A DNA stretch of 64,000 nucleotides from Tateyamaria omphalii. GTDB taxonomy: Bacteria; Pseudomonadota; Alphaproteobacteria; Rhodobacterales; Rhodobacteraceae. The position numbers and the translations under genes are program-made. The notes beneath the pieces are model-generated. The model was not told the DNA's origin. It saw nothing but the letters and a program-made list of their open reading frames with translations, and did no database searches. Within the stretch, counting starts at the first letter, position 1. Every line of letters starts with the position of its first letter. This document shows, in pieces, positions 46,660 to 54,896 of the stretch. The stretch covers positions 3,286,001 through 3,350,000 of the forward strand of contig NZ_CP019312.1 of NCBI RefSeq assembly GCF_001969365.1, written 5' to 3'.

Positions 46660-47427
46660 ATGGACCGGACCACCCTCGCCCGTTGGCTGGAAAGCCCGCG
46701 CGTCACGAATGCGATCATTGCAATCATCATTCTGAACGCGATCACACTCGGGCTTGAGACCTCGCAGGCGGCCATGTCTTTTGCTGGCGGACTGATCATT
46801 GCGGTGGACCGTGTCTGCTTGGGTATTTTCACGGTCGAGATCATTCTGAAACTCATTGCCTATCGTGGCAGCTTTGTCCGGAACGGCTGGAACGTCTTTG
46901 ACTTTGTCATCGTGGCCATCGCCCTCGTCCCAAGTCAGGGTGGGCTTTCCGTTCTGCGGGCACTGCGCATTCTGCGCGTGTTGCGTGTTGTGTCCGTGGC
47001 GCCCAGCCTGCGCCGCGTGGTCGAGGGGTTCGTGACCGCCCTGCCCGGCATGGGCAGCGTGTTCCTGTTGATGGCGCTGATTTTTTACATTGGTGCTGTG
47101 ATAGCGACGAAACTCTTTTCCAGCAGCTTTCCGGACTGGTTCGGCGATTTGGGACGCAGCGCCTATTCCCTTTTCCAGATAATGACCCTCGAATCCTGGT
47201 CCATGGGCATTGTCCGTCCAGTGATGGAGGTATACCCATACGCTTGGCTCTTTTTCGTGCCGTTCATCATGGTGACAACCTTCGCTGTGGTGAACCTGCT
47301 GGTCGGTCTGATCGTGAATTCGATGCAGGATGCACATGCCCAAGAATCGAACGCAGCAACCGACAGCTACCGCGACGAGGTGATCAAACGTCTGGACCAG
47401 ATCGAGGCGAAGCTGCGGGACAAATGA
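46660..47427 (+). CDS. Bacterial voltage-gated sodium channel homologue (NaChBac/NavAb-type)
   Basis: A 255-residue six-segment channel subunit. The voltage sensor S4 has arginines at 100, 103, 106 and 109 in LRALRILRVLRV. The pore loop carries TLESWSMG at 176-183, the same selectivity filter as NavAb, so it should prefer Na+. After S6, a cytoplasmic helix (about 235-255, YRDEVIKRLDQIEAKLRDK) is a short coiled coil, as in bacterial Nav channels. Tetramer formation in the inner membrane follows from the family. It begins 13 bases after the methyltransferase gene. Marine bacteria often carry such channels; motility or pH balance are possible roles. Confidence 0.9.
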   Translation: MDRTTLARWLESPRVTNAIIAIIILNAITLGLETSQAAMSFAGGLIIAVDRVCLGIFTVEIILKLIAYRGSFVRNGWNVFDFVIVAIALVPSQGGLSVLRALRILRVLRVVSVAPSLRRVVEGFVTALPGMGSVFLLMALIFYIGAVIATKLFSSSFPDWFGDLGRSAYSLFQIMTLESWSMGIVRPVMEVYPYAWLFFVPFIMVTTFAVVNLLVGLIVNSMQDAHAQESNAATDSYRDEVIKRLDQIEAKLRDK

Positions 47428-47531
47428 TCACGCGCTGGTGATCTGGCCGGGCAAAATGCCGCTAGGCTGGACGCTGCCGGTCGTGGTATTTTCATCAAAA
47501 TACAAAAACGACCTATTGGGACAGGACTTTC

Positions 47532-48032
47532 ATGAAACGCAGACATCTGATGATGGGCGGAGCGGCAGCAATGAGCCTTGGCGCCTGTTCATCCTCCAGC
47601 AAGTTCAAGACATATCGTGGGCCCGACGTCACCTATATCGTGGTGAACAAGGACGCACGGCGCATGTACCTGTTGCACGATGACAGGGTGCTCAAGGATT
47701 ATGACATAGACCTGGGCTTTGCCCCCATCGGCGACAAGTTCTTTGAAGGGGACGGGCGTACGCCTGAGGGAACGTATATCATCGATCGGCGCAACCCGAA
47801 CAGCCAGTTTCACCTCTCGCTGGGTATCTCGTATCCCAACGCCCGGGACCGGATGGAGGCGGCCGCGCTGGGCAAACCGCCGGGCGGCGACATTTTTATC
47901 CACGGCGAATCCAGCCCCTTCAAGCGCAAGCGCAAGGATTGGACATGGGGTTGCATCGCAGTACCCAATCGCGAGATGGAAGATGTCTATTCCATGGTGC
48001 GCAACGGCACCCCTATCCAGATCAACCCCTGA
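47532..48032 (+). CDS. L,D-transpeptidase (YkuD) lipoprotein
   Basis: A 166-residue predicted lipoprotein with lipid cysteine C19 (LGAC). The YkuD domain fills the rest. The catalytic site is H124 (IHGES) and C141 (WTWGCIAVP). The usual SHGCIR is changed to WGCIAV, yet the nucleophile is intact. Such enzymes make 3-3 peptidoglycan links or attach lipoproteins. The upstream 104-base gap contains an 18-base palindrome-like hairpin. A CAP-domain lipoprotein converges from the right with no gap. Confidence 0.87.
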   Translation: MKRRHLMMGGAAAMSLGACSSSSKFKTYRGPDVTYIVVNKDARRMYLLHDDRVLKDYDIDLGFAPIGDKFFEGDGRTPEGTYIIDRRNPNSQFHLSLGISYPNARDRMEAAALGKPPGGDIFIHGESSPFKRKRKDWTWGCIAVPNREMEDVYSMVRNGTPIQINP

Positions 48033-48686
48033 TCAGGTTGCAGGCGTCGTGGTGATGATCACCGCGTCATCTTGCGTATCATCAACCGTCGTGGCGGTTG
48101 CATCGGGATCAGGTGTTGGATCCGGCACCAGGCGGGATGCGGATGGGTTTGCTTCGGGCACAAGGGGCGTTGAATTCGGGTTGCCCATCACCATGGTCCA
48201 CCAGATCTTGCCGTTCTGTTCTTGAAACCAGGCAAATCCCATATCGCGGGCTTGTGGCGACAGGACCGTGCGTCGCGTGTCAGGTTGCTCCATCCACGCC
48301 GCAAGTGTTTCCAACTCCGTCTCGTACGATTCCGAGATGTTTTCGCCGATCAAGCTGCCGCCATAGCCAACACGCTGCAGCCGGTCGATGGGAGAAGAGC
48401 CATCTGACCCAAAGTGCCAGGGACGGTTTTGAACGGACATATCGCGGGCATGTGTTGCCGCCGCAGCATTCAATTGCGGGTTCAGCTCGACAGGTGCAGC
48501 ACCTTGCGCACTGCGCAGCGCATTGACGGAATCGAGCATACGGAATTGCAGTTTGGCAGTGTCATTGCCGCGGATGCGATACAGTTTTGGCAGTGGACGT
48601 CCGTCTTCCCCAACCGTCGGAGCCGGAGGGGTGCCACAGGCCGCAAGGGTCATCATCGCGACCAGAAGAACCGGGAAAATACGCAT
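48033..48686 (-). CDS. CAP-domain (SCP-like) lipoprotein
   Basis: A 217-residue predicted lipoprotein with an LAAC lipobox (C17). The CAP domain (about 45-175) has MLDSVNALRSAQGAAPVELNPQLNAAAATHARDM, then IGENISESY and MGFAWFQEQNGKIWWTMVMG. The last 35 residues are rich in Asp, Pro and Thr. Bacterial CAP proteins are envelope proteins, often with unknown activity. Its stop touches the stop of the transpeptidase gene, and its start is divergent from the second transpeptidase, 171 bases away. Confidence 0.85.
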   Translation of the reverse strand: MRIFPVLLVAMMTLAACGTPPAPTVGEDGRPLPKLYRIRGNDTAKLQFRMLDSVNALRSAQGAAPVELNPQLNAAAATHARDMSVQNRPWHFGSDGSSPIDRLQRVGYGGSLIGENISESYETELETLAAWMEQPDTRRTVLSPQARDMGFAWFQEQNGKIWWTMVMGNPNSTPLVPEANPSASRLVPDPTPDPDATATTVDDTQDDAVIITTTPAT

Positions 48687-48857
48687 TGTTGCCGCACATC
48701 ACTGTTGTTGTTTGAAACTCGATAGCCGCTTGGACGTTGCATTACAAACCCACATCGGCGTGATGCTGCGTGATGACATCTGTTTGATTTGCGACTGCGA
48801 CTTTCAGGCAATAATCTTCGCGCAACTGGCAGGAATACACCAACGGAGAGACATTCA

Positions 48858-49451
48858 ATGTCCAAATCACCATTCAACAGCCCCAGCCGCCGCGCATTTT
48901 TGGCGGGTTCAGCTGCGCTGATCGGCGCACCGGCGCTTGCCCAGAACGTGCCCGCTGGCCAAGCCTCGCGCGACCCCACACAATCGGTGCGCCGCAACAT
49001 TTCCAGCTTCCGGTCATTGGCTTGGCAGCCCTATTTCGACAACCTGAGGAACGGTGCGATCCTGGTCGATATCGACAGCCGTGCCGTCCACTACTGGAAT
49101 GAGGCGCAGACGGTTTACAAGCTGTACCCGTCCAGTGTGCCGCTGACCGAGGATTTGACCCGCCGGGGCCGTACCCGCGTGATCCTGAAAGATCCGGAGC
49201 CGGACTGGCGCCCTACCCCGTCCATGAAGAAGCGCAACCCGGAATGGCCGGACTACATCGGCCCCGGCCCGCAAAATCCGCTGGGCACGCGGTCGCTGCA
49301 CCTCAGCTGGACATATTACCGTATCCACGGCACCCACGATACGCGCAAGATTGGTCGCAAATCTTCCAACGGCTGCATCGGCCTTTACAACGAGCATATC
49401 GAAGAACTTTACGCGATGGCCAACGTCGGCACCCAAGTGTTGCTAATTTGA
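48858..49451 (+). CDS. L,D-transpeptidase (ErfK/YbiS-like) with Tat-type signal
   Basis: A 197-residue exported protein. The ATG at 48858 follows GGAGAG at 48845-48850 and is preferred over an in-frame start 69 bases upstream. Residues 10-30 carry SRRAFLAGSAALIGAPALAQ, a twin-arginine-type signal. The catalytic centre is YRIHGTHDTRKIGRKSSNGCIGL with the nucleophile C173. It differs from the first transpeptidase in its signal and its more canonical SNGCIGL site, so they may act at different places in the envelope. Confidence 0.9.
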   Translation: MSKSPFNSPSRRAFLAGSAALIGAPALAQNVPAGQASRDPTQSVRRNISSFRSLAWQPYFDNLRNGAILVDIDSRAVHYWNEAQTVYKLYPSSVPLTEDLTRRGRTRVILKDPEPDWRPTPSMKKRNPEWPDYIGPGPQNPLGTRSLHLSWTYYRIHGTHDTRKIGRKSSNGCIGLYNEHIEELYAMANVGTQVLLI

Positions 49452-49589
49452 CGACATTGCGGCGGATCGGCGGCTAAGTCCCTGAAACACGGTTTGCAAT
49501 CGCGCGGTATTGCTGTTTACACAGACTCACGAGGTAAGTCTTGGGTGCGTTCCAACGCTAATTGTTGGGGCGCGTAACTGGAGGTTAAT

Positions 49590-49769
49590 ATGAAAAAACT
49601 CGTTCTCGCTGCTGCACTGACTGCTGCTGCTTCGACCGCATTCGCTGGCGCACCTGCCGAGCCGATCATCGAAGCACCCGTGATCGTCGAAGAGACTCGT
49701 AGCTCTTCGGGTGGCATTGTTCTGCCCCTGCTGATCCTGATCGCAGTTGCAGCTGTTGTTGCGGACTAA
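49590..49769 (+). CDS. Small membrane/exported peptide, 59 residues, function unknown
   Basis: A 59-residue coding frame with a strong ribosome site (GGAGG at 49580-49584) and a strong terminator right after it. Residues 1-19 are a Sec signal-like stretch (MKKLVLAAALTAAASTAFA), then a short acidic/proline linker (GAPAEPIIEAPVIVEE), a few polar residues, and a second hydrophobic segment (GGIVLPLLILIAVAAVVA) near the C-terminus. Thus it is either a cleaved single-pass protein or a two-segment peptide. Similar small ORFs of roseobacters are known only as hypothetical. It has its own complete gene architecture, so it is likely real. Confidence 0.8.
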   Translation: MKKLVLAAALTAAASTAFAGAPAEPIIEAPVIVEETRSSSGGIVLPLLILIAVAAVVAD

Positions 49770-49789
49770 GTCCTAGGCAATATGAAAAG

Positions 49790-49821
49790 AAAAAGGCGGC
49801 TCATTGCGAGCCGCCTTTTTT
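49790..49821 (+). terminator. Intrinsic terminator after the 59-residue gene
   Basis: An A run, GGCGGCTC (49795-49802), a 5-base loop, GAGCCGCC (49808-49815), and a T6 run. It is strong and lies between the small gene and the convergent hemH. Confidence 0.9.
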
Positions 49822-49844
49822 ATTTGTCCCGGCGTACGGTGCCG

Positions 49845-50906
49845 TCAGTCTAACCATCCGCGCAGGTTTTCTTCGATCACCGTGTTCAGCGCTTCGATAT
49901 GCGCCGCATCATCGTTCAGGCACGGGATATAGGTGAACGTTTCACCGCCGGCTTCTTCAAAGCTTTCCTTGATCTCTTCGTTGATCTCTTCAAGCGTTTC
50001 GATGCAGTCGGCAGAAAACGCGGGCGCACATACGGCGATGTTCTTTTTCCCCGCTTCGGCCAAACGCGCCACTTCCTCGACCGTGTAAGGTTTCAGCCAC
50101 TCTTCCGGTCCGAATTTTGACTGGAATGTCGTCTTGATTTCAGTGTCTTGCCAGCCCAGACGCTCTTTGAGCAGTCGCGTCGTCTTCTGACATTGGCAAT
50201 GGTACGGATCACCTTCCATGAGGTAGCGCAGGGGCACGCCGTGGTAACTGCACACCAGCATGTCCGGGCGCGTATCCATGGTGCCGTAGGCACGTTCGAT
50301 GGATTGCGCGAGCGCCTCGATGTATTTCGGATGCTCAAAATAAGGCTGTACCGTCCGGGTGGTCGGCTGCCACTTTTCTTCCATCAAGGCGCGAAAAAAC
50401 TGGTCGTTTGCCGTCGCCGATGTCGCCCCGGCGTAGTGGGGATAAAGGGGGAAGAACAGGATTTTCTGGCACCCTGCCTCGACCATCTCGCGCACTTTGG
50501 ATTTTGTCGACGGATTGCCGTAACGCATGCAAAAATCGACCATCACCTGATCGCCATATTTGTCATGCATCGACGCCTTTATCTTGGCTGTCTGATCCTT
50601 GGTGATCGTCATCAGGGGGCTCTCGCCCGCCTCTTCGTTCCAGATCGACTTGTAGGCAGCGCCGGATGAAAACGGGCGTTTTGTCAGGATGATCAGCTGC
50701 AAGAGAGGTTGCCAGATCCAGGCGCTGTAGTCGATCACGCGCTTGTCGGACAGAAATTCGTTCAGATAGCGGCGCATCGACCAGTAATCATAGCCGTCCG
50801 GTGTACCCAGATTGGCCAGCAATATCCCGACGCGCGCCGGCGGGATGGCCGGGTGGTCGTCTGCGGCATGGGCCGGACGGGTCGCTGTCTTGCTGGTGTC
50901 GAGCAT
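49845..50906 (-). CDS. hemH: Ferrochelatase
   Basis: Inserts Fe2+ into protoporphyrin IX, the last heme step; 353 residues from the ATG at 50906, which has AGGAAG upstream (50914-50919). The catalytic His is in SYHGVPLRY near 205, and the later glutamate region has the CIETLEEINEE stretch. The N-terminal VGILLANLGTPDGYDYWSMRRYLNEFLSD is typical of the family. An upstream in-frame start would overlap the next gene and is rejected. Confidence 0.95.
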   Translation of the reverse strand: MLDTSKTATRPAHAADDHPAIPPARVGILLANLGTPDGYDYWSMRRYLNEFLSDKRVIDYSAWIWQPLLQLIILTKRPFSSGAAYKSIWNEEAGESPLMTITKDQTAKIKASMHDKYGDQVMVDFCMRYGNPSTKSKVREMVEAGCQKILFFPLYPHYAGATSATANDQFFRALMEEKWQPTTRTVQPYFEHPKYIEALAQSIERAYGTMDTRPDMLVCSYHGVPLRYLMEGDPYHCQCQKTTRLLKERLGWQDTEIKTTFQSKFGPEEWLKPYTVEEVARLAEAGKKNIAVCAPAFSADCIETLEEINEEIKESFEEAGGETFTYIPCLNDDAAHIEALNTVIEENLRGWLD

Positions 50907-50959
50907 CTGGATACTTCCTGGTCGCCAATGCGCCTGAGATAAACGGATTTGCGTGCAGG

Positions 50960-51778
50960 TCAATCTGGCAGCGACGTTTCGTCCGTCTTCAGCGCATCTG
51001 CCAGCCGGGCTTGTGCCGCACCTGGCCTGAGCGGCTTTTGCTGGCTGGCATCCGGCGCCCACCCTGTCAGCACGATCAATTCAAATGTGGCGAAGATGCC
51101 GCCATCGTCGCCTGGATAACTTGCAGCATAAATATCAGCTGCCCGCTTTAGGATGCCGGGTCGCGTCGTGGTCCGGTGACGCGCATTCAGCGCATTCGTT
51201 TCTCCCATGGTGCGCAGGTCGCGCATGAGGTGCCACATGGATTGATACCGCACCCGCAGCGGGACCGTGTCGGCGACCGGTAGCGCCAAACCGGCCCGTT
51301 GCAACAATGCGCCCAGATCGCGGACTTCGGCCATGGGTGCAACGCGGGGCGAGAGCCCACCAGTTTCAGATACTTCCGCCTCTGCCAGACAAGCGCGCAG
51401 TTCGTGCAGGGTTTGACCGCCAAGGGCGACGGCCAACAAGAGCCCGTCAGCTTTCAGTGCGCGGCGGCACTGGATCAGTTGCCCGACCGGATCGTTGGCC
51501 CAGTGCAATCCCATGCTGTGGACCATCAAGTCGTGTGTCTCTTGCGGCAGGTTCAGCGTCTCTTGCTCGGTAACGATATGCGCGCCGTCCACCTGTCCCT
51601 GCCATAGCTGCGGAAAAGCGGCGACGATCCCAACCGATGAAAAGGATTTGTTAACCATCACCAGTCGATCCTGAACCTCATCGCGTGCTGCTTCTTGGAG
51701 AAACAGCGCAGACATATCGGCGCGGGCGCGGTGCCGGGCCAGCGCGCGAAGATCGGTTAAGGGTGTCGGCTGGGTCAT
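50960..51778 (-). CDS. NDUFAF5-like methyltransferase-domain protein
   Basis: A 272-residue SAM-fold protein. It shares the N-terminal layout (ARADMSALFLQEAARDEVQDRLVMVNKSF) and the MVHSMGLHWANDPVGQLIQCRRALK stretch of the BioC-like family that includes human NDUFAF5, a complex I assembly factor. The nucleotide-binding part appears short. It is divergent from comF by 21 bases and lies 53 bases upstream of hemH. Function in complex I assembly is an inference by homology. Confidence 0.78.
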   Translation of the reverse strand: MTQPTPLTDLRALARHRARADMSALFLQEAARDEVQDRLVMVNKSFSSVGIVAAFPQLWQGQVDGAHIVTEQETLNLPQETHDLMVHSMGLHWANDPVGQLIQCRRALKADGLLLAVALGGQTLHELRACLAEAEVSETGGLSPRVAPMAEVRDLGALLQRAGLALPVADTVPLRVRYQSMWHLMRDLRTMGETNALNARHRTTTRPGILKRAADIYAASYPGDDGGIFATFELIVLTGWAPDASQQKPLRPGAAQARLADALKTDETSLPD

Positions 51779-51799
51779 GGCGGCATAGGTAGGACAGCA

Positions 51800-52525
51800 A
51801 TGGGTCTTTTACAAACGGCGCTTTCAGCCATTTATCCGCCCCGATGCCTGGGCTGTGGCCAGATGGTCGACAGTGACTTTGGGCTGTGCGGCGCGTGCTG
51901 GGGGCAGACATCATTTGTTGGCGGTACGGTCTGTGACAGTTGCAGCACGCCGTTGCCGGGCTCCGCCTTGGACGAGGTTGTTCACTGTGATACCTGCCTC
52001 AAGTCGCCCAAGCCCTGGAAACATGGGCGCGCCGCATTGATCTACACGGGCATGGGCCGCAGGATGGTCCTTGGGCTCAAGCACGGCGACCGGCAAGAGA
52101 TCGCAAAACCCGCGGCGGGATGGATGCGTCAGGGTGTGTTGGAGATTGCCAACAGCGATGCCCTGCTTGTTCCGGTCCCGTTGCACTGGATGCGGCTGGC
52201 CAAGCGGCGCTATAATCAGTCTGCCCTGATCGCGAGGCATTTGTCTGAAAAGACCGGACTTGATGTTTGCCCCGACTTGCTCGAACGCCCAAGGCGCACG
52301 CCATCGCTTGATGGCAAAACCAAAGACGAGCGTGCTGACATTCTGAATGGGGCCATATGTGTTGCTCAGCGCCGCCATCACCGTATCGCGGGCCGATCTG
52401 TCGTGCTGGTTGATGATGTGCTGACCACCGGCGCAACCCTCGCCGCCTGCGCCGAGGCGTGTCGTGCGGCAGGTGCCACAGACGTGTGCGTGGCCGTACT
52501 GGCGCGCGTCGCGAAAGACGCCTAG
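51800..52525 (+). CDS. comF: ComF family phosphoribosyltransferase-like protein
   Basis: A 241-residue protein with an N-terminal cysteine-rich zinc-finger part (CLGCGQ, CGACWG, CDSCSTP, CDTCLK) and a C-terminal PRTase-like domain with VVLVDDVLTTGATL. ComF is needed for DNA uptake in some bacteria; here no other competence gene is nearby. grxC follows after 41 bases, a usual roseobacter arrangement. Confidence 0.9.
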   Translation: MGLLQTALSAIYPPRCLGCGQMVDSDFGLCGACWGQTSFVGGTVCDSCSTPLPGSALDEVVHCDTCLKSPKPWKHGRAALIYTGMGRRMVLGLKHGDRQEIAKPAAGWMRQGVLEIANSDALLVPVPLHWMRLAKRRYNQSALIARHLSEKTGLDVCPDLLERPRRTPSLDGKTKDERADILNGAICVAQRRHHRIAGRSVVLVDDVLTTGATLAACAEACRAAGATDVCVAVLARVAKDA

Positions 52526-52566
52526 ATAATCGACAACCCTGACTTCGTGCCGAAAGGATCCGCGCC

Positions 52567-52824
52567 ATGAAAGCCGTCGAAATCTACACCTCGCCCTTGT
52601 GCGGCTTTTGCCATGCCGCAAAACGTCTGCTCAAAGAAAAGGGTGTGGAGTTCTCTGAAGTGAACGTCCTGGCCCAACCGGGTCGCAAGGCCGAGATGAT
52701 CCAGCGGGCGAACGGAGGTCGGACGGTGCCTCAGATATTTATCGGCGACACGCATGTGGGCGGGTGCGACGATCTCTATGCCCTGGATGGCGCGGGCAAG
52801 CTTGATGCGCTTCTTGCGTCCTGA
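52567..52824 (+). CDS. grxC: Glutaredoxin 3
   Basis: An 85-residue glutaredoxin with the CGFC site at C12-C15. The glutathione-binding TVP (GRTVPQIF) and the GGCDDL motif follow. The stop TGA is immediately followed by the ATG of the next gene, so the two are tightly coupled. Confidence 0.94.
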   Translation: MKAVEIYTSPLCGFCHAAKRLLKEKGVEFSEVNVLAQPGRKAEMIQRANGGRTVPQIFIGDTHVGGCDDLYALDGAGKLDALLAS

Positions 52825-53655
52825 ATGAAGGCCGCGCTGCTGCAACTCAATGTCTCCGACGATCCGTTGGGCAACCTGCCTCGGACCGTCGAGATGGTCG
52901 AGCAGGCCGCCGATATGGGCGCGGCGTTCATCCTCACGCCGGAGGTGACGAATTGCGTCTCGACCAATCGCGCGCATCAGCAATCGGTACTGTCTCTCGA
53001 ACAGGATGAACCGACCTTAGCTGCCGTGCGCCAAATTGCGTCTGAAAAGGGCGTGCATATTCTTATTGGGTCGCTCGCGCTCAAGACGGGTGAACCCGAT
53101 GGCCGCTTTGCCAATCGGTCCTTTCTGGTTTGTCCCCGCGGGGACATCATTGGGCGCTACGACAAGATCCACATGTTCGATGTGGCGATCGACAACACGG
53201 AGACATATCGCGAGTCCTCTGGCTATCGCCCGGGCGAACGCGCCGTGCTGGCCCGGGCTGAATTTGCGATGGTTGGCATGGCCATCTGCTACGATATGCG
53301 CTTTCCGCGATTGGCCGATGCCCTTGTCACTGCTGGTGCTCAGATCCTGACTTACCCGTCTGCTTTTTCGCCTGTCACCGGTGCGGCCCATTGGCACAGC
53401 TTGTTGCGTGCGCGCGCGATTGAAGCGGGGGCATGGGTTCTGGCCCCGGCCCAGACAGGCACGCATTCCAGCGCACAACACAAGACGCGGGACACCTACG
53501 GCCATTCGCTGGCCGTCAATCCGTGGGGCGAGGTGGTACTTGACGCAGGGACCGCGCCCGGCATTTATGTCTTTGATCTGGATTTGGAAAAGGTGGCCGA
53601 GGCGCGCCGCCGTATCCCATCAAGGGAAAATGCGCGCCCGTTCGAAGCCCCCTGA
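52825..53655 (+). CDS. Carbon-nitrogen hydrolase (nitrilase superfamily, Nit-like)
   Basis: A 276-residue protein with the complete E-K-C triad of nitrilase-fold amidases: E40 (TPEVT), K114 (YDKIHMFD) and C155 (AICYDMRFP). It resembles the Nit1/NitC-type enzymes that remove deaminated glutathione. The link to grxC, a glutathione-dependent enzyme, fits that role and is an inference. It starts directly after the grxC stop and ends 6 bases before the marR gene. Confidence 0.88.
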   Translation: MKAALLQLNVSDDPLGNLPRTVEMVEQAADMGAAFILTPEVTNCVSTNRAHQQSVLSLEQDEPTLAAVRQIASEKGVHILIGSLALKTGEPDGRFANRSFLVCPRGDIIGRYDKIHMFDVAIDNTETYRESSGYRPGERAVLARAEFAMVGMAICYDMRFPRLADALVTAGAQILTYPSAFSPVTGAAHWHSLLRARAIEAGAWVLAPAQTGTHSSAQHKTRDTYGHSLAVNPWGEVVLDAGTAPGIYVFDLDLEKVAEARRRIPSRENARPFEAP

Positions 53656-53661
53656 TGGCGT

Positions 53662-54114
53662 ATGAGCACGGACAAAAATGCATTGGCCATTTCGCTGTTC
53701 AGCGAGGTGTTGGCGGCGGATCAGATGGTCCGCAACCGGCTGAGCCGTGTGCTGCCGAAGGGCATGGAAATCTCGCATTTTTCGGTGCTGAACCATCTGG
53801 CCTGGCATGAGGGTGAGCGCAGTCCGGCGCAATTGGCTGAGACCTTCAACGTGACTCGCGGCGCCATGACCAATACGCTCAACCGCCTCGAGTGGGCCGG
53901 ATACATCCACATCAGACCCGATTGGGACGACGCGCGGCGCAAGATGGTCGCCATCAGCCCTGCGGGGATGCGCGCACGCGATCAGGCGCTCAGCTCAATC
54001 GCGCCAATGGTTGGCGAAGTGATCGACAAGCTCGGCGAGGACCGCGTGCGGTCGACCCTGCCCATTTTGCGCCAGCTGCGGGATCAGCTGTCCAGCAAAC
54101 CTAAGCCGGATTGA
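53662..54114 (+). CDS. MarR-family transcriptional regulator
   Basis: A 150-residue winged-helix regulator. The DNA-binding domain (about 40-105) has [31 protein letters not shown] followed by the wing [14 protein letters not shown]. It is the fourth gene of the comF-grxC-nit-marR run. Its effector and target are unknown. It converges with ubiG, overlapping by 14 bases. Confidence 0.9.
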   Translation: MSTDKNALAISLFSEVLAADQMVRNRLSRVLPKGMEISHFSVLNHLAWHEGERSPAQLAETFNVTRGAMTNTLNRLEWAGYIHIRPDWDDARRKMVAISPAGMRARDQALSSIAPMVGEVIDKLGEDRVRSTLPILRQLRDQLSSKPKPD

Positions 54115-54847
54115 GGCTGGCGGTCACGTAGTTCACGCTCAGATCCGTGTCAGACAATTTCCACGCCCATGTTAGCGGATTGAACACGAACCCCTTGCGA
54201 TCCACGGGGTCTAGGCCCGCGTTCCGCATCAGATCAAACAGCTCGTCCGGCGTTATGAACTTGTTCCATTCATGCGTGCCCTTCGGCAACCAGCGCATCA
54301 CATGTTCCGCGCCGATGATCGCCATCATGTAGGATTTCGGGTTCCGGTTGATGGTCGAGCATATGTGCAGCCCGCCCGGTTTCAGAAGTTGACGGCAGGC
54401 AGTGAGGTAGCCGAGCGGGTCGGCCACATGTTCGACCACTTCCATGTTCAGCACCACGTCGAACTGTTCACCTGCCTCGGCCATGTCTTCGGCTGTAGTG
54501 TGGCGGTAGTCGATGGTCAGGCCGGATTGTTCCGCATGAACCTTTGCAATGGGGATGTTGCGCTCTGCCGCATCGGCGCCGACCACCTCGGCGCCAAGAC
54601 GCGCCATCGGTTCAGATAACAAACCGCCGCCGCATCCGATGTCGAGGATACGCAGCCCTTCGAACGCATCCGGGCCGGTCAGATCCCGATCGAATTCCGC
54701 CGCGATCTGGCTGGTGATATAGTCCAGCCTGCAGGGGTTCAGCATGTGCAGCGGCTTGAATTTTCCGTTCGGATCCCACCATTCCGCCGCCATCGCCTCG
54801 AATTTCGCGATTTCCGACGGGTCAACGGTGGTTTGATGCGTTTGCAT
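54101..54847 (-). CDS. ubiG: Ubiquinone biosynthesis O-methyltransferase UbiG
   Basis: Performs the two O-methylations in ubiquinone synthesis; 248 residues. The SAM motif I is [28 protein letters not shown]. The N-terminus has the UbiG-type [34 protein letters not shown] and the middle has VVEHVADP. It is divergent from pip with a 49-base gap. Confidence 0.95.
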   Translation of the reverse strand: MQTHQTTVDPSEIAKFEAMAAEWWDPNGKFKPLHMLNPCRLDYITSQIAAEFDRDLTGPDAFEGLRILDIGCGGGLLSEPMARLGAEVVGADAAERNIPIAKVHAEQSGLTIDYRHTTAEDMAEAGEQFDVVLNMEVVEHVADPLGYLTACRQLLKPGGLHICSTINRNPKSYMMAIIGAEHVMRWLPKGTHEWNKFITPDELFDLMRNAGLDPVDRKGFVFNPLTWAWKLSDTDLSVNYVTASLNPA

Positions 54848-54896
54848 TTGCGTCTCCGTATGCTCATGTGCGCTTTAAGCCCTATGTAGGTCAGTA

